From: Acidobacteriota bacterium
GTDB taxonomy: Bacteria; Acidobacteriota; Terriglobia; Bryobacterales; Bryobacteraceae
Assembly (NCBI GenBank): GCA_005808475.1
Contig: SYLY01000306.1
Location: 1 to 34,430, forward strand
Reading direction: 5' to 3'
Length of the DNA stretch: 34,430 nt
Part shown: positions 1-7,826 of the stretch, one piece after another
How the letters are laid out: every line of letters begins with the position of its first letter
How positions within the stretch are numbered: position 1 is the first letter of the stretch
Notes under the pieces: generated by a model
What the model saw: the letters and a program-made list of their open reading frames with translations, nothing else
Database searches by the model: none
What the model was told of the DNA's origin: nothing
Translations under genes and position numbers: made by a program

Positions 1-685
1 CGAAAGCTTCCATCTGCTCGAGGAGGCGCTCCGCAGCGAATGCCACATCGATACGATCCTCGCCGCCGCGTCGGTGCGATCCACCGTCGAAACATTGGTG
101 AAAGGCGTCCGCCAGCGGGTGATCTCCATCGACGATTCGCTATTCCGCGCGATCTCGGCCACCGAAGCCAGCCAGGGCGTGATCGCGCTGGTGAAGCCGC
201 CCACATGGACCATGGACCAGTTGTTCCGCGGCCGCTCGATGATGCTCATCCTGGACGGGATTCAAGACCCGGGCAACGCCGGAGCCATCGTCCGCGCGGC
301 GGAAGCGTTCGGAGCCTCCGGCGCGATTTTCGTCAAAGGCACGTGCTCTCCCCACAATCCCAAGGCGTTGCGCGCCTCGGCGGGATCGCTGTTCCGCGTG
401 CCCGTCCTGCACGGATTGGAAGTGGAACTGGTACGCGCCGCGCTGCAACAGCGCCGGATGCCGTTCTACATCGCCCATCCGCGCGCCAAGCAGGCGCTCG
501 GCGACCTGGATCTCACCGGTAAGTTCGCTATCGTGGTGGGCAGCGAAGCGCGCGGAGTCAGCCCCGTGCTCGAAGCCTCGGCGGTGCAGGCGCGGATCCC
601 CACGCTCGGCGTCGAATCGCTGAACGTGGCCGTGGCCGCGGGCATCTTTCTCTACGAGGCCAGCCGTCAAAGGACGCTGAAGTGA
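1..685 (+). CDS. TrmH/SpoU-family RNA 2'-O-methyltransferase, 5' end missing
   Basis: The open frame runs in from the left edge with no start codon, so the N-terminus is outside the window; a GTG at 74 is in frame but cuts the substrate-binding region. The C-terminal SPOUT domain shows all three SpoU motifs: DPGNAGAIVRAAEAFG (N-x-G-x3-R), VVGSEARGVS, and ESLNVAVAAGIFLYE, which form the knotted SAM site. Proteins of this family methylate ribose 2'-OH groups in rRNA or tRNA; which RNA is modified cannot be told from the sequence. The part upstream of the motifs resembles the small substrate-binding domain of rRNA-type members. The stop codon lies inside GTGA shared with the start of rarA, so the two genes are translationally coupled. 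Confidence 0.9.
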   Translation, partial: ESFHLLEEALRSECHIDTILAAASVRSTVETLVKGVRQRVISIDDSLFRAISATEASQGVIALVKPPTWTMDQLFRGRSMMLILDGIQDPGNAGAIVRAAEAFGASGAIFVKGTCSPHNPKALRASAGSLFRVPVLHGLEVELVRAALQQRRMPFYIAHPRAKQALGDLDLTGKFAIVVGSEARGVSPVLEASAVQARIPTLGVESLNVAVAAGIFLYEASRQRTLK

Positions 686-1998
686 ACCTGTTCGACATCC
701 CGGCGGCGGCCGATCCCACCCGTCCGCTCGCCGAGCGGCTGCGGCCGGAGACGCTCGACGAGTACACCGGCCAGGAACACATCCTCGGACCCGGAAAGCC
801 GCTCCGCCGCCAGCTCGAGCAGGACCGCCTCACGTCGATGATCCTCTGGGGACCTCCCGGCGTCGGCAAAACGACCCTCGCCCGCCTGATCGCCCGCCAC
901 AGCCAAGCCGATTTCGTGCCGTTCAGCGCGGTGACCAGCGGTATCAAGGAGGTGAAGGAGGTCATGGCCGGCGCGGTGCGCAACCGCCGCCTGGGCCGCC
1001 GCACGGTGATCTTCGTGGACGAGATCCATCGCTTCAATCGCGCGCAACAGGACGCGTTTCTGCCGCACGTGGAAAACGGCGACGTGACCCTGGTGGGCGC
1101 CACCACGGAGAATCCGTCGTTCGAGGTGAACTCGGCGCTCCTCTCGCGGACTCGCGTTTACGCGCTACGTCCGCTAACCGTGGACGAGTCCGTGGACCTC
1201 CTTCGCCGCGGCTTGAAGCTGCTCGATCTGCGCGCCGGCGACGCGCTGCTCGAGCAGATCGCGGTCTTCGCCAACGGCGACGCGCGTTCGGCCTACAACC
1301 TGTTGGAACTGGCCGCGGCGGCAGCCAAGGACGGCGAGATCGGATCGCAAGCGGTGGAGGACGCGATGCAGCGCAAGGTGCTGCTCTACGACAAGTCGGG
1401 GGAAGAGCACTTCAACCTGATCTCCGCGCTGCACAAATCGGTCCGGTCGTCGGATCCCGACGGGGCTCTGTACTGGCTGGGACGCATGCTCGAATCGGGC
1501 GAGGACCGCATGTACATCGCGCGGCGGCTGGTTCGGATGGCGGTAGAGGATATCGGGCTCGCCGATCCGCGGGCGCTCGAACAGGCGATGGCCGCCAAGG
1601 AGTGCGCGCACTTCCTCGGCGTGCCGGAAGGCGATCAGGCATTGGCGCAGGCGGCGATCTATCTGGCGGTGGCGCCGAAGTCGGACGCCGCGTACCGCGC
1701 GCTGAACGAGGTTCGCGACACGGTGCGGGAGAACGTGGCCGAACCGGTTCCGTTCCACTTGCGCAATGCACCAACCCGGGCGATGAAGCAGTGGGGCTAC
1801 GGCAAAGGCTACCAGCACGCGCACCAATTCGAGGACGCGATCAACACCATGGAGTGTCTGCCGCCGTCGCTGGCCGGGCGGCAATTTTATCAGCCACTGG
1901 CGCGCGGAGTGGAAGAGCGGATCGCGGCGCGGCTGGCGGAGATCCGCGCCCGGCGCGGCAAGGGCGGCCAACCGGCGGAGTCCGCGACGCCGGAATGA
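682..1998 (+). CDS. rarA: Replication-associated recombination protein A (RarA/MgsA AAA+ ATPase)
   Basis: This is a 438-aa clamp-loader-like AAA+ ATPase. Walker A is GPPGVGKTT at residues 57-65 and Walker B is VIFVDEIHRF around 109-118. A sensor segment GATTENPSFEVNSALLSR follows, and the C-terminal half carries the tetramerisation/MgsA region (DPDGALYWLGRMLESGED, RRLVRMAVEDIGLADP). Length and motif order match RarA/MgsA/WRNIP1, which acts at stalled replication forks. The GTG start overlaps the preceding stop (GTGA), and the stop overlaps an ATGA at 1995. It sits at the head of a lipid-gene string with no obvious functional link, so the linkage may only be shared transcription. Confidence 0.95.
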   Translation: MNLFDIPAAADPTRPLAERLRPETLDEYTGQEHILGPGKPLRRQLEQDRLTSMILWGPPGVGKTTLARLIARHSQADFVPFSAVTSGIKEVKEVMAGAVRNRRLGRRTVIFVDEIHRFNRAQQDAFLPHVENGDVTLVGATTENPSFEVNSALLSRTRVYALRPLTVDESVDLLRRGLKLLDLRAGDALLEQIAVFANGDARSAYNLLELAAAAAKDGEIGSQAVEDAMQRKVLLYDKSGEEHFNLISALHKSVRSSDPDGALYWLGRMLESGEDRMYIARRLVRMAVEDIGLADPRALEQAMAAKECAHFLGVPEGDQALAQAAIYLAVAPKSDAAYRALNEVRDTVRENVAEPVPFHLRNAPTRAMKQWGYGKGYQHAHQFEDAINTMECLPPSLAGRQFYQPLARGVEERIAARLAEIRARRGKGGQPAESATPE

Positions 1999-4610
1999 TG
2001 CAACAATATATAGGTTCCATGACTCCGGCCGGCGCCCCCGCACCTCTTACCGCGACGCTCGAAGCGCGCATCCTGGAGGTGGTCCGCGAGATGCTCGTCG
2101 AAACGGGCAAGGAACGTCTCGCCGCCACCGTCAAGCCTACGTCCAGCTTCGAGCGCGACCTCGGGCTCCAAAGCCTGGACCTGGTCGAACTCGTCGTCCG
2201 CTGCGAAACCAAGCTGGACGTGGAGATCCCGGACGAAATCGCCGAACAGTCCGATAACGCCGCCAGTTGGGCCAAGGCGATCCAGCAGGGTATCGAGGAG
2301 CAGAGCGCCAAGTCCGAGTACCGCATCGTTCCGCCGGATTCTGGCGCGCCGCCGCCGCCGGTCAACGCGCGCACGCTGGTCGACGTGCTGAACTACCAGG
2401 CCGACGCCTCCGCCGGCCGCATCCACCTCCACTTGCTCGAGAAGGGCGGCGGCTGCGGACTCACCGCCGCGCAGGTGCTCGAATCGGCGACGGTAGTCGC
2501 GCGTGGTCTGATTTCGGAAGGGCTGAAGCGGAATCAGACCGTTGCGATCCTGCTGCCTACCGGCGCCGATTTCTTCGCCGCGTTCTTCGGCGTGCAGATG
2601 GCGGGTGGCATTCCGGTGCCGGTGTATCCGCCCGCTCCCGGCGCCAGTCTGGTCCAGTACGTCGAAAAGCAACTGCACATCCTGAAGAACGCGGAGGTGA
2701 AGTACCTCATCGTGTTCCAGCAGGTGAAGCCGGTCTCGCGCGTGCTGAGCGTCAACCTGCGCAACGTGGATGTGTTCACCGTCCCCGAACTGCGCGATAC
2801 CGGCAGCCACTCCTCGAGCCGGTTGCCCGAACCCTCCGACATCGCGCTGATCCAGTACACGTCCGGCACCACGGCCCAACCCAAGGGCAGCGTGCTCACG
2901 CACGGCAACGTCATCGCCAACATCCGCGCGATCGGCGAAGCGGTGGGCGTCCGCCCTGACGACGCGGTGGTCACGTGGATGCCGCTTTCGAGCGATCTCG
3001 GCCTGGTCGGCTGCTGGCTCTTCAGCCTGTATCACGGACTCCCGCTGACCGTGGTCCCCACGCTCGAATTTCTGGAACGGCCCGAAAGCTGGCTTTGGGC
3101 GATTCACGATTCGCGCGGCACGTTGTCGGCGGCGCCCAACTTCGCTTATGAAATGTGCGCCCGCCGCATCCCCATGTGGACGCTCGACGGCATCGATCTT
3201 TCCTGTTGGCGCGCGGCGGTCAACGCCGGCGAACAGGTGCTGCCCGGCACCGTGGAGCTGTTCACCCAGCGGTTCGCTTCCCGCGGCTTCCGCGCCGAGG
3301 CGATGCTGCCCTGCTACGGAATGGCGGAGAATTCGGTGGCGTTGGCGATCGCGCCCACCGGACGCCTGCCGGTGGAAAAAGACGGCTTCTTTTCGGTGGG
3401 CAAGGCAATTCCGGGCCACGAGATCCGCCTGGTCGATTCGCACCACCGGCCAGTGCGCGGCGGCGAACCGGGACGCGTCCAGTTCCGCGGACCCTCGCGC
3501 TGCCGCGAGTATCAGCACAACCCGCGCCTGACCGAATCGTCCGTCCACGACGGCTGGATGGACACCGGCGACCTCGGCTTCCTGCACGACGGCGAACTGT
3601 TCATCACCGGCCGCTCGAACGACGCCATCAACCGGGAAGGGCGCTTGATTTCGGCGGAGGCCGTTGAGGCCGCCGTCGCCAAGGCCGCGGGCGTCAAAGC
3701 CGCCGGGGTGGCCGTGGTCGGCGCGCGGGATCAGGAGCGGGGCCCCGACAAGCTGGTGGTCATCGCCGAGACCACGGCCATCGAGCCATCGGATCTGGAG
3801 CGCGTGGACACCGAGATCCGCACGACGGTTCGCGACCTCATCGGCGAACTGCCCGACGACGTGAAGTTGATCCCGCCGGGGACGCTCCCCAAGACGTCGA
3901 ACGGCAAGATCCGTCGCGGCGAGGCCCGCACCCTATATCGATCCGGCGGGCTGGGGCGAGGCCCCGCCGCGCCTTGGCTCGAAATGACAGGCCTGTGGTG
4001 GAGCAACCTGGGCGCGCTGGCGGGCCGTACGGTGAAGCAGGTGAAGCGGACCACGCGGAGCGCGTTGTTCGGGTCGGCGGCGCGCGGCTACGCGGCGTTT
4101 TCCGGCTCGGCCGCGGGCGGAGCGTCGCGCGTGCTGTCGATCATCGGCCGCCGCGCCACGCACTCGGGCACCAAGCTGGAAGGTCCGGCGGTTGTGGTGG
4201 CGAATCGCGCGGCGAGGCTCGATCCTCTGGCGCTGGTTTCCGTGATCAAGGGCGAGGTCAAGCTGGCCGGCGGCGAGGCGCTGCACGCGCTTCCCGGCTG
4301 GATCGCGGAGATGCTGTCTCCGCTGGTGGTGGACACCGATGCCGGGCTCGCGGAGGTGCTCCGGCGCGGCGGCATCGTGCTGGTGTTCCCCGATAGCCCG
4401 ATCGGCATCTCCGCGCGGCGATGCCGTATCCGCTTGCGCGGCCTGGAAGCGGCAATAGCGCTGGGCGCGCCCGTGATCCCCGTGGCGATGCAGGAACGGC
4501 GCGGAATCTTCGTTTCGCGCGGCGCCCCGCCGCTCGCCACCTCCCCGTCGATGGCTCCGCGCGAACTGCGCGAGCGGGTCAAGGAATCGATCCACGGCAT
4601 CTACACCTGA
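1995..4610 (+). CDS. Fusion protein: acyl carrier domain, fatty-acyl-AMP ligase, PlsC-like acyltransferase
   Basis: Three domains are fused in 871 residues. Residues about 20-95 are an acyl carrier domain with the phosphopantetheine site LGLQSLD (Ser60). Residues about 115-645 are an adenylate-forming ligase of fatty-acyl-AMP-ligase type, with QYTSGTTAQPKG near 287-298, CYGMAENS, GWMDTGDLGFL and the C-terminal lysine motif LPKTSNGKIRR. From about 665 a PlsC/LPLAT-like domain follows. Its first motif reads NRAARLD (737-743) where NHxSxxD is expected, and its third reads FPDSPIG where FPEGTRS is expected, so the catalytic His is replaced by Arg. The inferred role is activating a fatty acid and loading it onto the in-cis carrier, perhaps for transfer to glycerol phosphate. 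The start at 1995 gives an ATGA overlap with rarA; ATG 2019, six bases after TATATA, is an alternative. Confidence 0.85.
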   Translation: MMQQYIGSMTPAGAPAPLTATLEARILEVVREMLVETGKERLAATVKPTSSFERDLGLQSLDLVELVVRCETKLDVEIPDEIAEQSDNAASWAKAIQQGIEEQSAKSEYRIVPPDSGAPPPPVNARTLVDVLNYQADASAGRIHLHLLEKGGGCGLTAAQVLESATVVARGLISEGLKRNQTVAILLPTGADFFAAFFGVQMAGGIPVPVYPPAPGASLVQYVEKQLHILKNAEVKYLIVFQQVKPVSRVLSVNLRNVDVFTVPELRDTGSHSSSRLPEPSDIALIQYTSGTTAQPKGSVLTHGNVIANIRAIGEAVGVRPDDAVVTWMPLSSDLGLVGCWLFSLYHGLPLTVVPTLEFLERPESWLWAIHDSRGTLSAAPNFAYEMCARRIPMWTLDGIDLSCWRAAVNAGEQVLPGTVELFTQRFASRGFRAEAMLPCYGMAENSVALAIAPTGRLPVEKDGFFSVGKAIPGHEIRLVDSHHRPVRGGEPGRVQFRGPSRCREYQHNPRLTESSVHDGWMDTGDLGFLHDGELFITGRSNDAINREGRLISAEAVEAAVAKAAGVKAAGVAVVGARDQERGPDKLVVIAETTAIEPSDLERVDTEIRTTVRDLIGELPDDVKLIPPGTLPKTSNGKIRRGEARTLYRSGGLGRGPAAPWLEMTGLWWSNLGALAGRTVKQVKRTTRSALFGSAARGYAAFSGSAAGGASRVLSIIGRRATHSGTKLEGPAVVVANRAARLDPLALVSVIKGEVKLAGGEALHALPGWIAEMLSPLVVDTDAGLAEVLRRGGIVLVFPDSPIGISARRCRIRLRGLEAAIALGAPVIPVAMQERRGIFVSRGAPPLATSPSMAPRELRERVKESIHGIYT

Positions 4611-4625
4611 TCCGGGAGTCACGGA

Positions 4626-5192
4626 TTGCTTGTCTTTCTACTTCCCTGCTTTCTGCTCGGCTCCATCCCGTTCGCCGTGGTGACGATGTGGGGAACGGGC
4701 GTCGACATCACGAAGTTCGGCTCCGGCAACCCCGGATTCAACAACGTGCTGCGATACAGCAAGTGGCGCAGCGCGCTTTGCCTCTTGGGCGACGCCGGCA
4801 AGGGATTGCTGGCGATCTGGCTCTTCTCCCGCCCCGGCGATCCGTTCTGGCACGCGTGGATTTATGGGTTCGCCGCCATTCTGGGGCACTGCTACTCGCC
4901 CTTCCTGAAGTGGAACGGAGGCAAGGGAATCGCCACCGCGGCGGGCGTCATGCTCTGGCTATTCCCCACGATCCTGCTGCCTTGCGCCGCCTGGTACATC
5001 GCGTTACGGGTGATCGGATCGAAGATGGGGTGGAAAGAGCGCGGCACTATCGCCAGCCTCTCGGCGGCTTGCTGGTTCGTCCTTGGGCTGGCGTTTTGGC
5101 ACGGATGGCGGCAGGCTGGGCTGGGGCTATTGCTGCTCGCGTTCGTCGCCTTCCGGCACAAGAAGAACTTCGAAAACATGGCGAGCGCGTGA
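4626..5192 (+). CDS. plsY: PlsY-type glycerol-3-phosphate acyltransferase
   Basis: This is a 188-aa polytopic membrane protein. The PlsY signatures are GSIPFAVVT (12-20), GSGNPGFNNVLR (32-43) and GHCYSPFLKWNGGKGIAT (87-104), plus the DAGKG segment at 56-60. PlsY transfers an acyl group from acyl-phosphate to glycerol-3-phosphate at the inner membrane, the first step of phospholipid synthesis. Length fits the family. The Phe-Asn in the second motif is a departure from the usual Ala-Thr. The TTG start is chosen because GGGAG at 4614-4618 is correctly spaced; it lies 15 bases after the acyl-ligase fusion. The stop overlaps the next start as GTGA. A second plsY copy elsewhere in the genome is possible. 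Confidence 0.9.
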   Translation: MLVFLLPCFLLGSIPFAVVTMWGTGVDITKFGSGNPGFNNVLRYSKWRSALCLLGDAGKGLLAIWLFSRPGDPFWHAWIYGFAAILGHCYSPFLKWNGGKGIATAAGVMLWLFPTILLPCAAWYIALRVIGSKMGWKERGTIASLSAACWFVLGLAFWHGWRQAGLGLLLLAFVAFRHKKNFENMASA

Positions 5193-5842
5193 ACGGGCTC
5201 GCTTTCTACGATCTCGACGGCACGCTCGTGTCGAGCAACGTCATCCACCAGTACGCCTGGTTCGCGCGCCATCATCCGGCGGCGGCGTGGAAGCTGGCGC
5301 GGCTGGCGGTCTGCTCGCCCGCGTTCGTAACCGAACTGTTCTCGCGGCGGATGTTCAACGTGGTGTTCTTCCGCCAGTACCGCGGGATGTCGCGGGACTG
5401 GCTGCAATCGCGCGCCGAGGAGATGTTCCGCGACGTGTTGCTGCCGCACACTTTTCGCGGCGCCGGAACGCTGGTGGCGGCCGATCGCGCCGAGGGCTTG
5501 CGAACGGTGCTGCTCACCGGTTCGCTCGACTTCGCCGTGGCTCCGCTGGCGCGCTGGCTGGGCATCGACGACGTGGTGGCCAACCGGCTCGAGTTCGACG
5601 CTGGCGGCCGCGCCACGGGCCGCCTGATTCCGCCGCTGCTGGCGGGAGAGGAGAAGGCGGAGATCATCCGCGCCACGCTGGCCGGGTATAATGTTTCGTC
5701 GGACCGCGCGAAGGCCTATTCGGACAGCTTCTCCGATCTGCCGATGCTCGAATCGGTGGGACGGCCCTCGGCGGTGAATCCCGGCAAGCGTCTCCGAGCC
5801 GTCGCCGTCGAGCGCGGCTGGCCCATTCTCGATCTTCGATGA
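5189..5842 (+). CDS. HAD-superfamily (subfamily IB, SerB-like) phosphatase
   Basis: This 217-aa hydrolase has the full HAD set: DLDGT at 8-12 (nucleophile Asp8), TGS at 110-112, Lys156 in a GEEKAE context, and SDSFSDLPM at 178-186 (acidic loop). The cap between motifs I and II is helical (about 15-85), typical of subfamily IB phosphoserine-phosphatase-like enzymes. The substrate is unknown. Lying between plsY and lipid genes, it could dephosphorylate a phosphatidate, lysophosphatidate or glycerol-phosphate intermediate (inference). Both ends overlap neighbours by four bases (GTGA at 5189, ATGA at 5839). A perfect TATAAT at 5687-5692 inside the gene may be an internal promoter for the next genes. 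Confidence 0.85.
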   Translation: MNGLAFYDLDGTLVSSNVIHQYAWFARHHPAAAWKLARLAVCSPAFVTELFSRRMFNVVFFRQYRGMSRDWLQSRAEEMFRDVLLPHTFRGAGTLVAADRAEGLRTVLLTGSLDFAVAPLARWLGIDDVVANRLEFDAGGRATGRLIPPLLAGEEKAEIIRATLAGYNVSSDRAKAYSDSFSDLPMLESVGRPSAVNPGKRLRAVAVERGWPILDLR

Positions 5843-6819
5843 AACCGACCCTCGTCACGGGCGCCACCGGATTCCTGGGACGGCATCTCGTCCGGCAGCT
5901 CCTCGAGCGGGGAGCGGGTCCGCTGCGGCTGCTCTGCCGCGCGGCATCCCCGTGGGACGGCGCGCCGGGAGTCGAGATCGCGCGGGGCGATGTGACCTCG
6001 GACGCGGACGTGGCATCGGCAATGCGTGGCGTGGGCGCTGTCTATCATCTGGCGGGCTTCGTGTCGCGGGACCTGGGCGACGCCGCCAAACTGCGCGCCG
6101 TGCACGTGGACGGCACGCGCCACGTGTTGGACGCCGCGTTGCGCGAAGGGGTGGAAAAGCTGGTCGCCGCCAGCACGTCGGGGACGATCGCCGTGAGCCG
6201 CGAGCCCACCATCCACGACGAGAACTCGGGCTACAAGGACGCCATCGCGCGGAACTGGCCCTACTACGTATCGAAGATCGCCGCCGAGCGGCTCTGCTTC
6301 GAACACCGCGAGAAGCACGGAACCCCGCTGCTTACCGTGAACCCGTCGCTGCTGCTCGGGCCGGGTGACGACCGGGGATCGTCCACCGGCGATCTGAAGC
6401 TGTTCCTCGATGGGCAGATTTTCTCGTATCCCGCCGGCGGGATGAGCTTCATCGACGCGCGCGATTGCGCCGCCGCCACCATCGCCGCGATGGAGAAGGG
6501 CCGGCCGGGCGAACGATATCTGCTGGGCGGACCCAACTGGACGTTCCAGCGCGTGATCCGCGAAGTGGCGCGGCTGGCGGGCATGCGCGCGCCGCTGATG
6601 ACATCGCCCGCCTGGCTCTCGCTGGCCGTGGCTCCGGTGCTGCGCAAGGCGATGCCGCTCATCGGCCGCCGGTTCGACGTGGACGATCAAACCATCGAAA
6701 TGTCCGGCGTGTTCTGGTACTGCACGGCGGCCAAGGCGGAGCGGGAGCTGGGTCTGAAAGCGCGCGATCCGGTGGAAACGCTGGCCGATACCGTCCGGGA
6801 GCTGCAATCGCGCCGATGA
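5839..6819 (+). CDS. NAD(P)-dependent epimerase/dehydratase (extended SDR)
   Basis: This is a 326-aa Rossmann protein. The nucleotide-binding motif is TGATGFLG at 7-14 and the catalytic pair is YYVSK (Tyr142, Lys146), preceded by ASTSGT at 111-116. The C-terminal part is the variable substrate domain. Overall layout resembles HpnA / dihydroflavonol-reductase-like extended SDRs, several of which act on sugars or on lipid-linked substrates. Within this operon a step on an oxidised or reduced acyl, sterol-like or headgroup intermediate is plausible but not shown. Its start lies in ATGA shared with the HAD stop, and its own stop is in ATGA shared with the kinase. Confidence 0.85.
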   Translation: MKPTLVTGATGFLGRHLVRQLLERGAGPLRLLCRAASPWDGAPGVEIARGDVTSDADVASAMRGVGAVYHLAGFVSRDLGDAAKLRAVHVDGTRHVLDAALREGVEKLVAASTSGTIAVSREPTIHDENSGYKDAIARNWPYYVSKIAAERLCFEHREKHGTPLLTVNPSLLLGPGDDRGSSTGDLKLFLDGQIFSYPAGGMSFIDARDCAAATIAAMEKGRPGERYLLGGPNWTFQRVIREVARLAGMRAPLMTSPAWLSLAVAPVLRKAMPLIGRRFDVDDQTIEMSGVFWYCTAAKAERELGLKARDPVETLADTVRELQSRR

Positions 6820-7733
6820 CCACCGCGGCGATCATCAATCCGATGTCGGCGGGCGGACGAACGGCGCGCGTGTGGCCGGCCGTGGAGCGGAAGCTCGGCA
6901 TCCAGCGGCTGGAGGTTCGTTACACGTCGCGGCCGGAAGAGGCGACGGCGCTGACCCGCTTCGCGTTGAAGGAAGGCTTCGACCGCGTCATCGCCGTCGG
7001 CGGCGACGGCACGATCAACGAGGTGGTGAACGGGTTCTTCGAACATGGCGCGCCCGTGCGGCCCGCGGCCTCGCTCGCGGTGTTGCCTCTCGGCACCGGC
7101 GGAGACTTCCGCAGAAGCCTCGGCATCCATGGGCTGAATCACGCCATCGAAGTGCTGCGCGACGGCCGTGTGGCGCCGCTCGACGTGGGCCAGGTCCGGT
7201 ATCGGGCGCACGATGGGCAGACGCGGACGCGGTACTTCGCCAATCTGGTGAGCTTCGGCATGGGAGGCGAGGTCGCCAGGCGGGCGAAGAATGCGCTGAG
7301 CCGGGTGAGCGGCAAGGCCGCGTTCCTCTATGCCACCGCCGAGGTGTTCCTCCGGTACCGGCCGAAGACCGTGGAGTTGTTCCTGGACGGCGCGGCCCAG
7401 GGCGAGAGCCACACGATCCTGAACATCGCGATCGGCAACGGGCGCTACCACGGCGGCGGGATGCATGTCTGCCCCAAGGCCCGGCTGGACGACGGTCTGC
7501 TCGAAGTGACCGTGATCGAGGCGCTGGGAATGTTCGAACTGGCGCGCGACGTCCGCGTGCTGTACTCGGACAATCTCTACGTGCACTCGAAGACGAAGCA
7601 CTTCCACGCGCGCCAGGTGGTTGCGGAGGCGGCAGCGGCGGTGTCGATCGAAGTGGACGGCGAGCCTCTGGGGACTCTGCCGGTGGAGATATCGCTGCTG
7701 CCGCGTGTGCTACCGGTCTGGCTGCCACGGTAA
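6816..7733 (+). CDS. Diacylglycerol/lipid kinase family protein (YegS/DgkB-like)
   Basis: This 305-aa protein carries the DAGK catalytic signature GGDGTINEVVNG at 62-73 and the glycine-rich PLGTGGDFRRSLGI at 91-104. A C-terminal beta domain with NIAIGNGRYHGGGM follows, all in the order seen in soluble lipid kinases of the YegS/DgkB family. It would use ATP to phosphorylate a lipid hydroxyl such as diacylglycerol. As the last gene of the tightly overlapped string it pairs a kinase with the HAD phosphatase encoded two genes earlier. No terminator with a T run is visible in the 93 bases that follow. Confidence 0.9.
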   Translation: MTTAAIINPMSAGGRTARVWPAVERKLGIQRLEVRYTSRPEEATALTRFALKEGFDRVIAVGGDGTINEVVNGFFEHGAPVRPAASLAVLPLGTGGDFRRSLGIHGLNHAIEVLRDGRVAPLDVGQVRYRAHDGQTRTRYFANLVSFGMGGEVARRAKNALSRVSGKAAFLYATAEVFLRYRPKTVELFLDGAAQGESHTILNIAIGNGRYHGGGMHVCPKARLDDGLLEVTVIEALGMFELARDVRVLYSDNLYVHSKTKHFHARQVVAEAAAAVSIEVDGEPLGTLPVEISLLPRVLPVWLPR

Positions 7734-7826
7734 TTTTCAACCTTTACCTCGCCTTCACGAAATCCGAACGGAGCGACATGAAGCTTTAGCAACCGGCCCG
7801 CAGAATCGGTACCAGAGGTGATCCGA

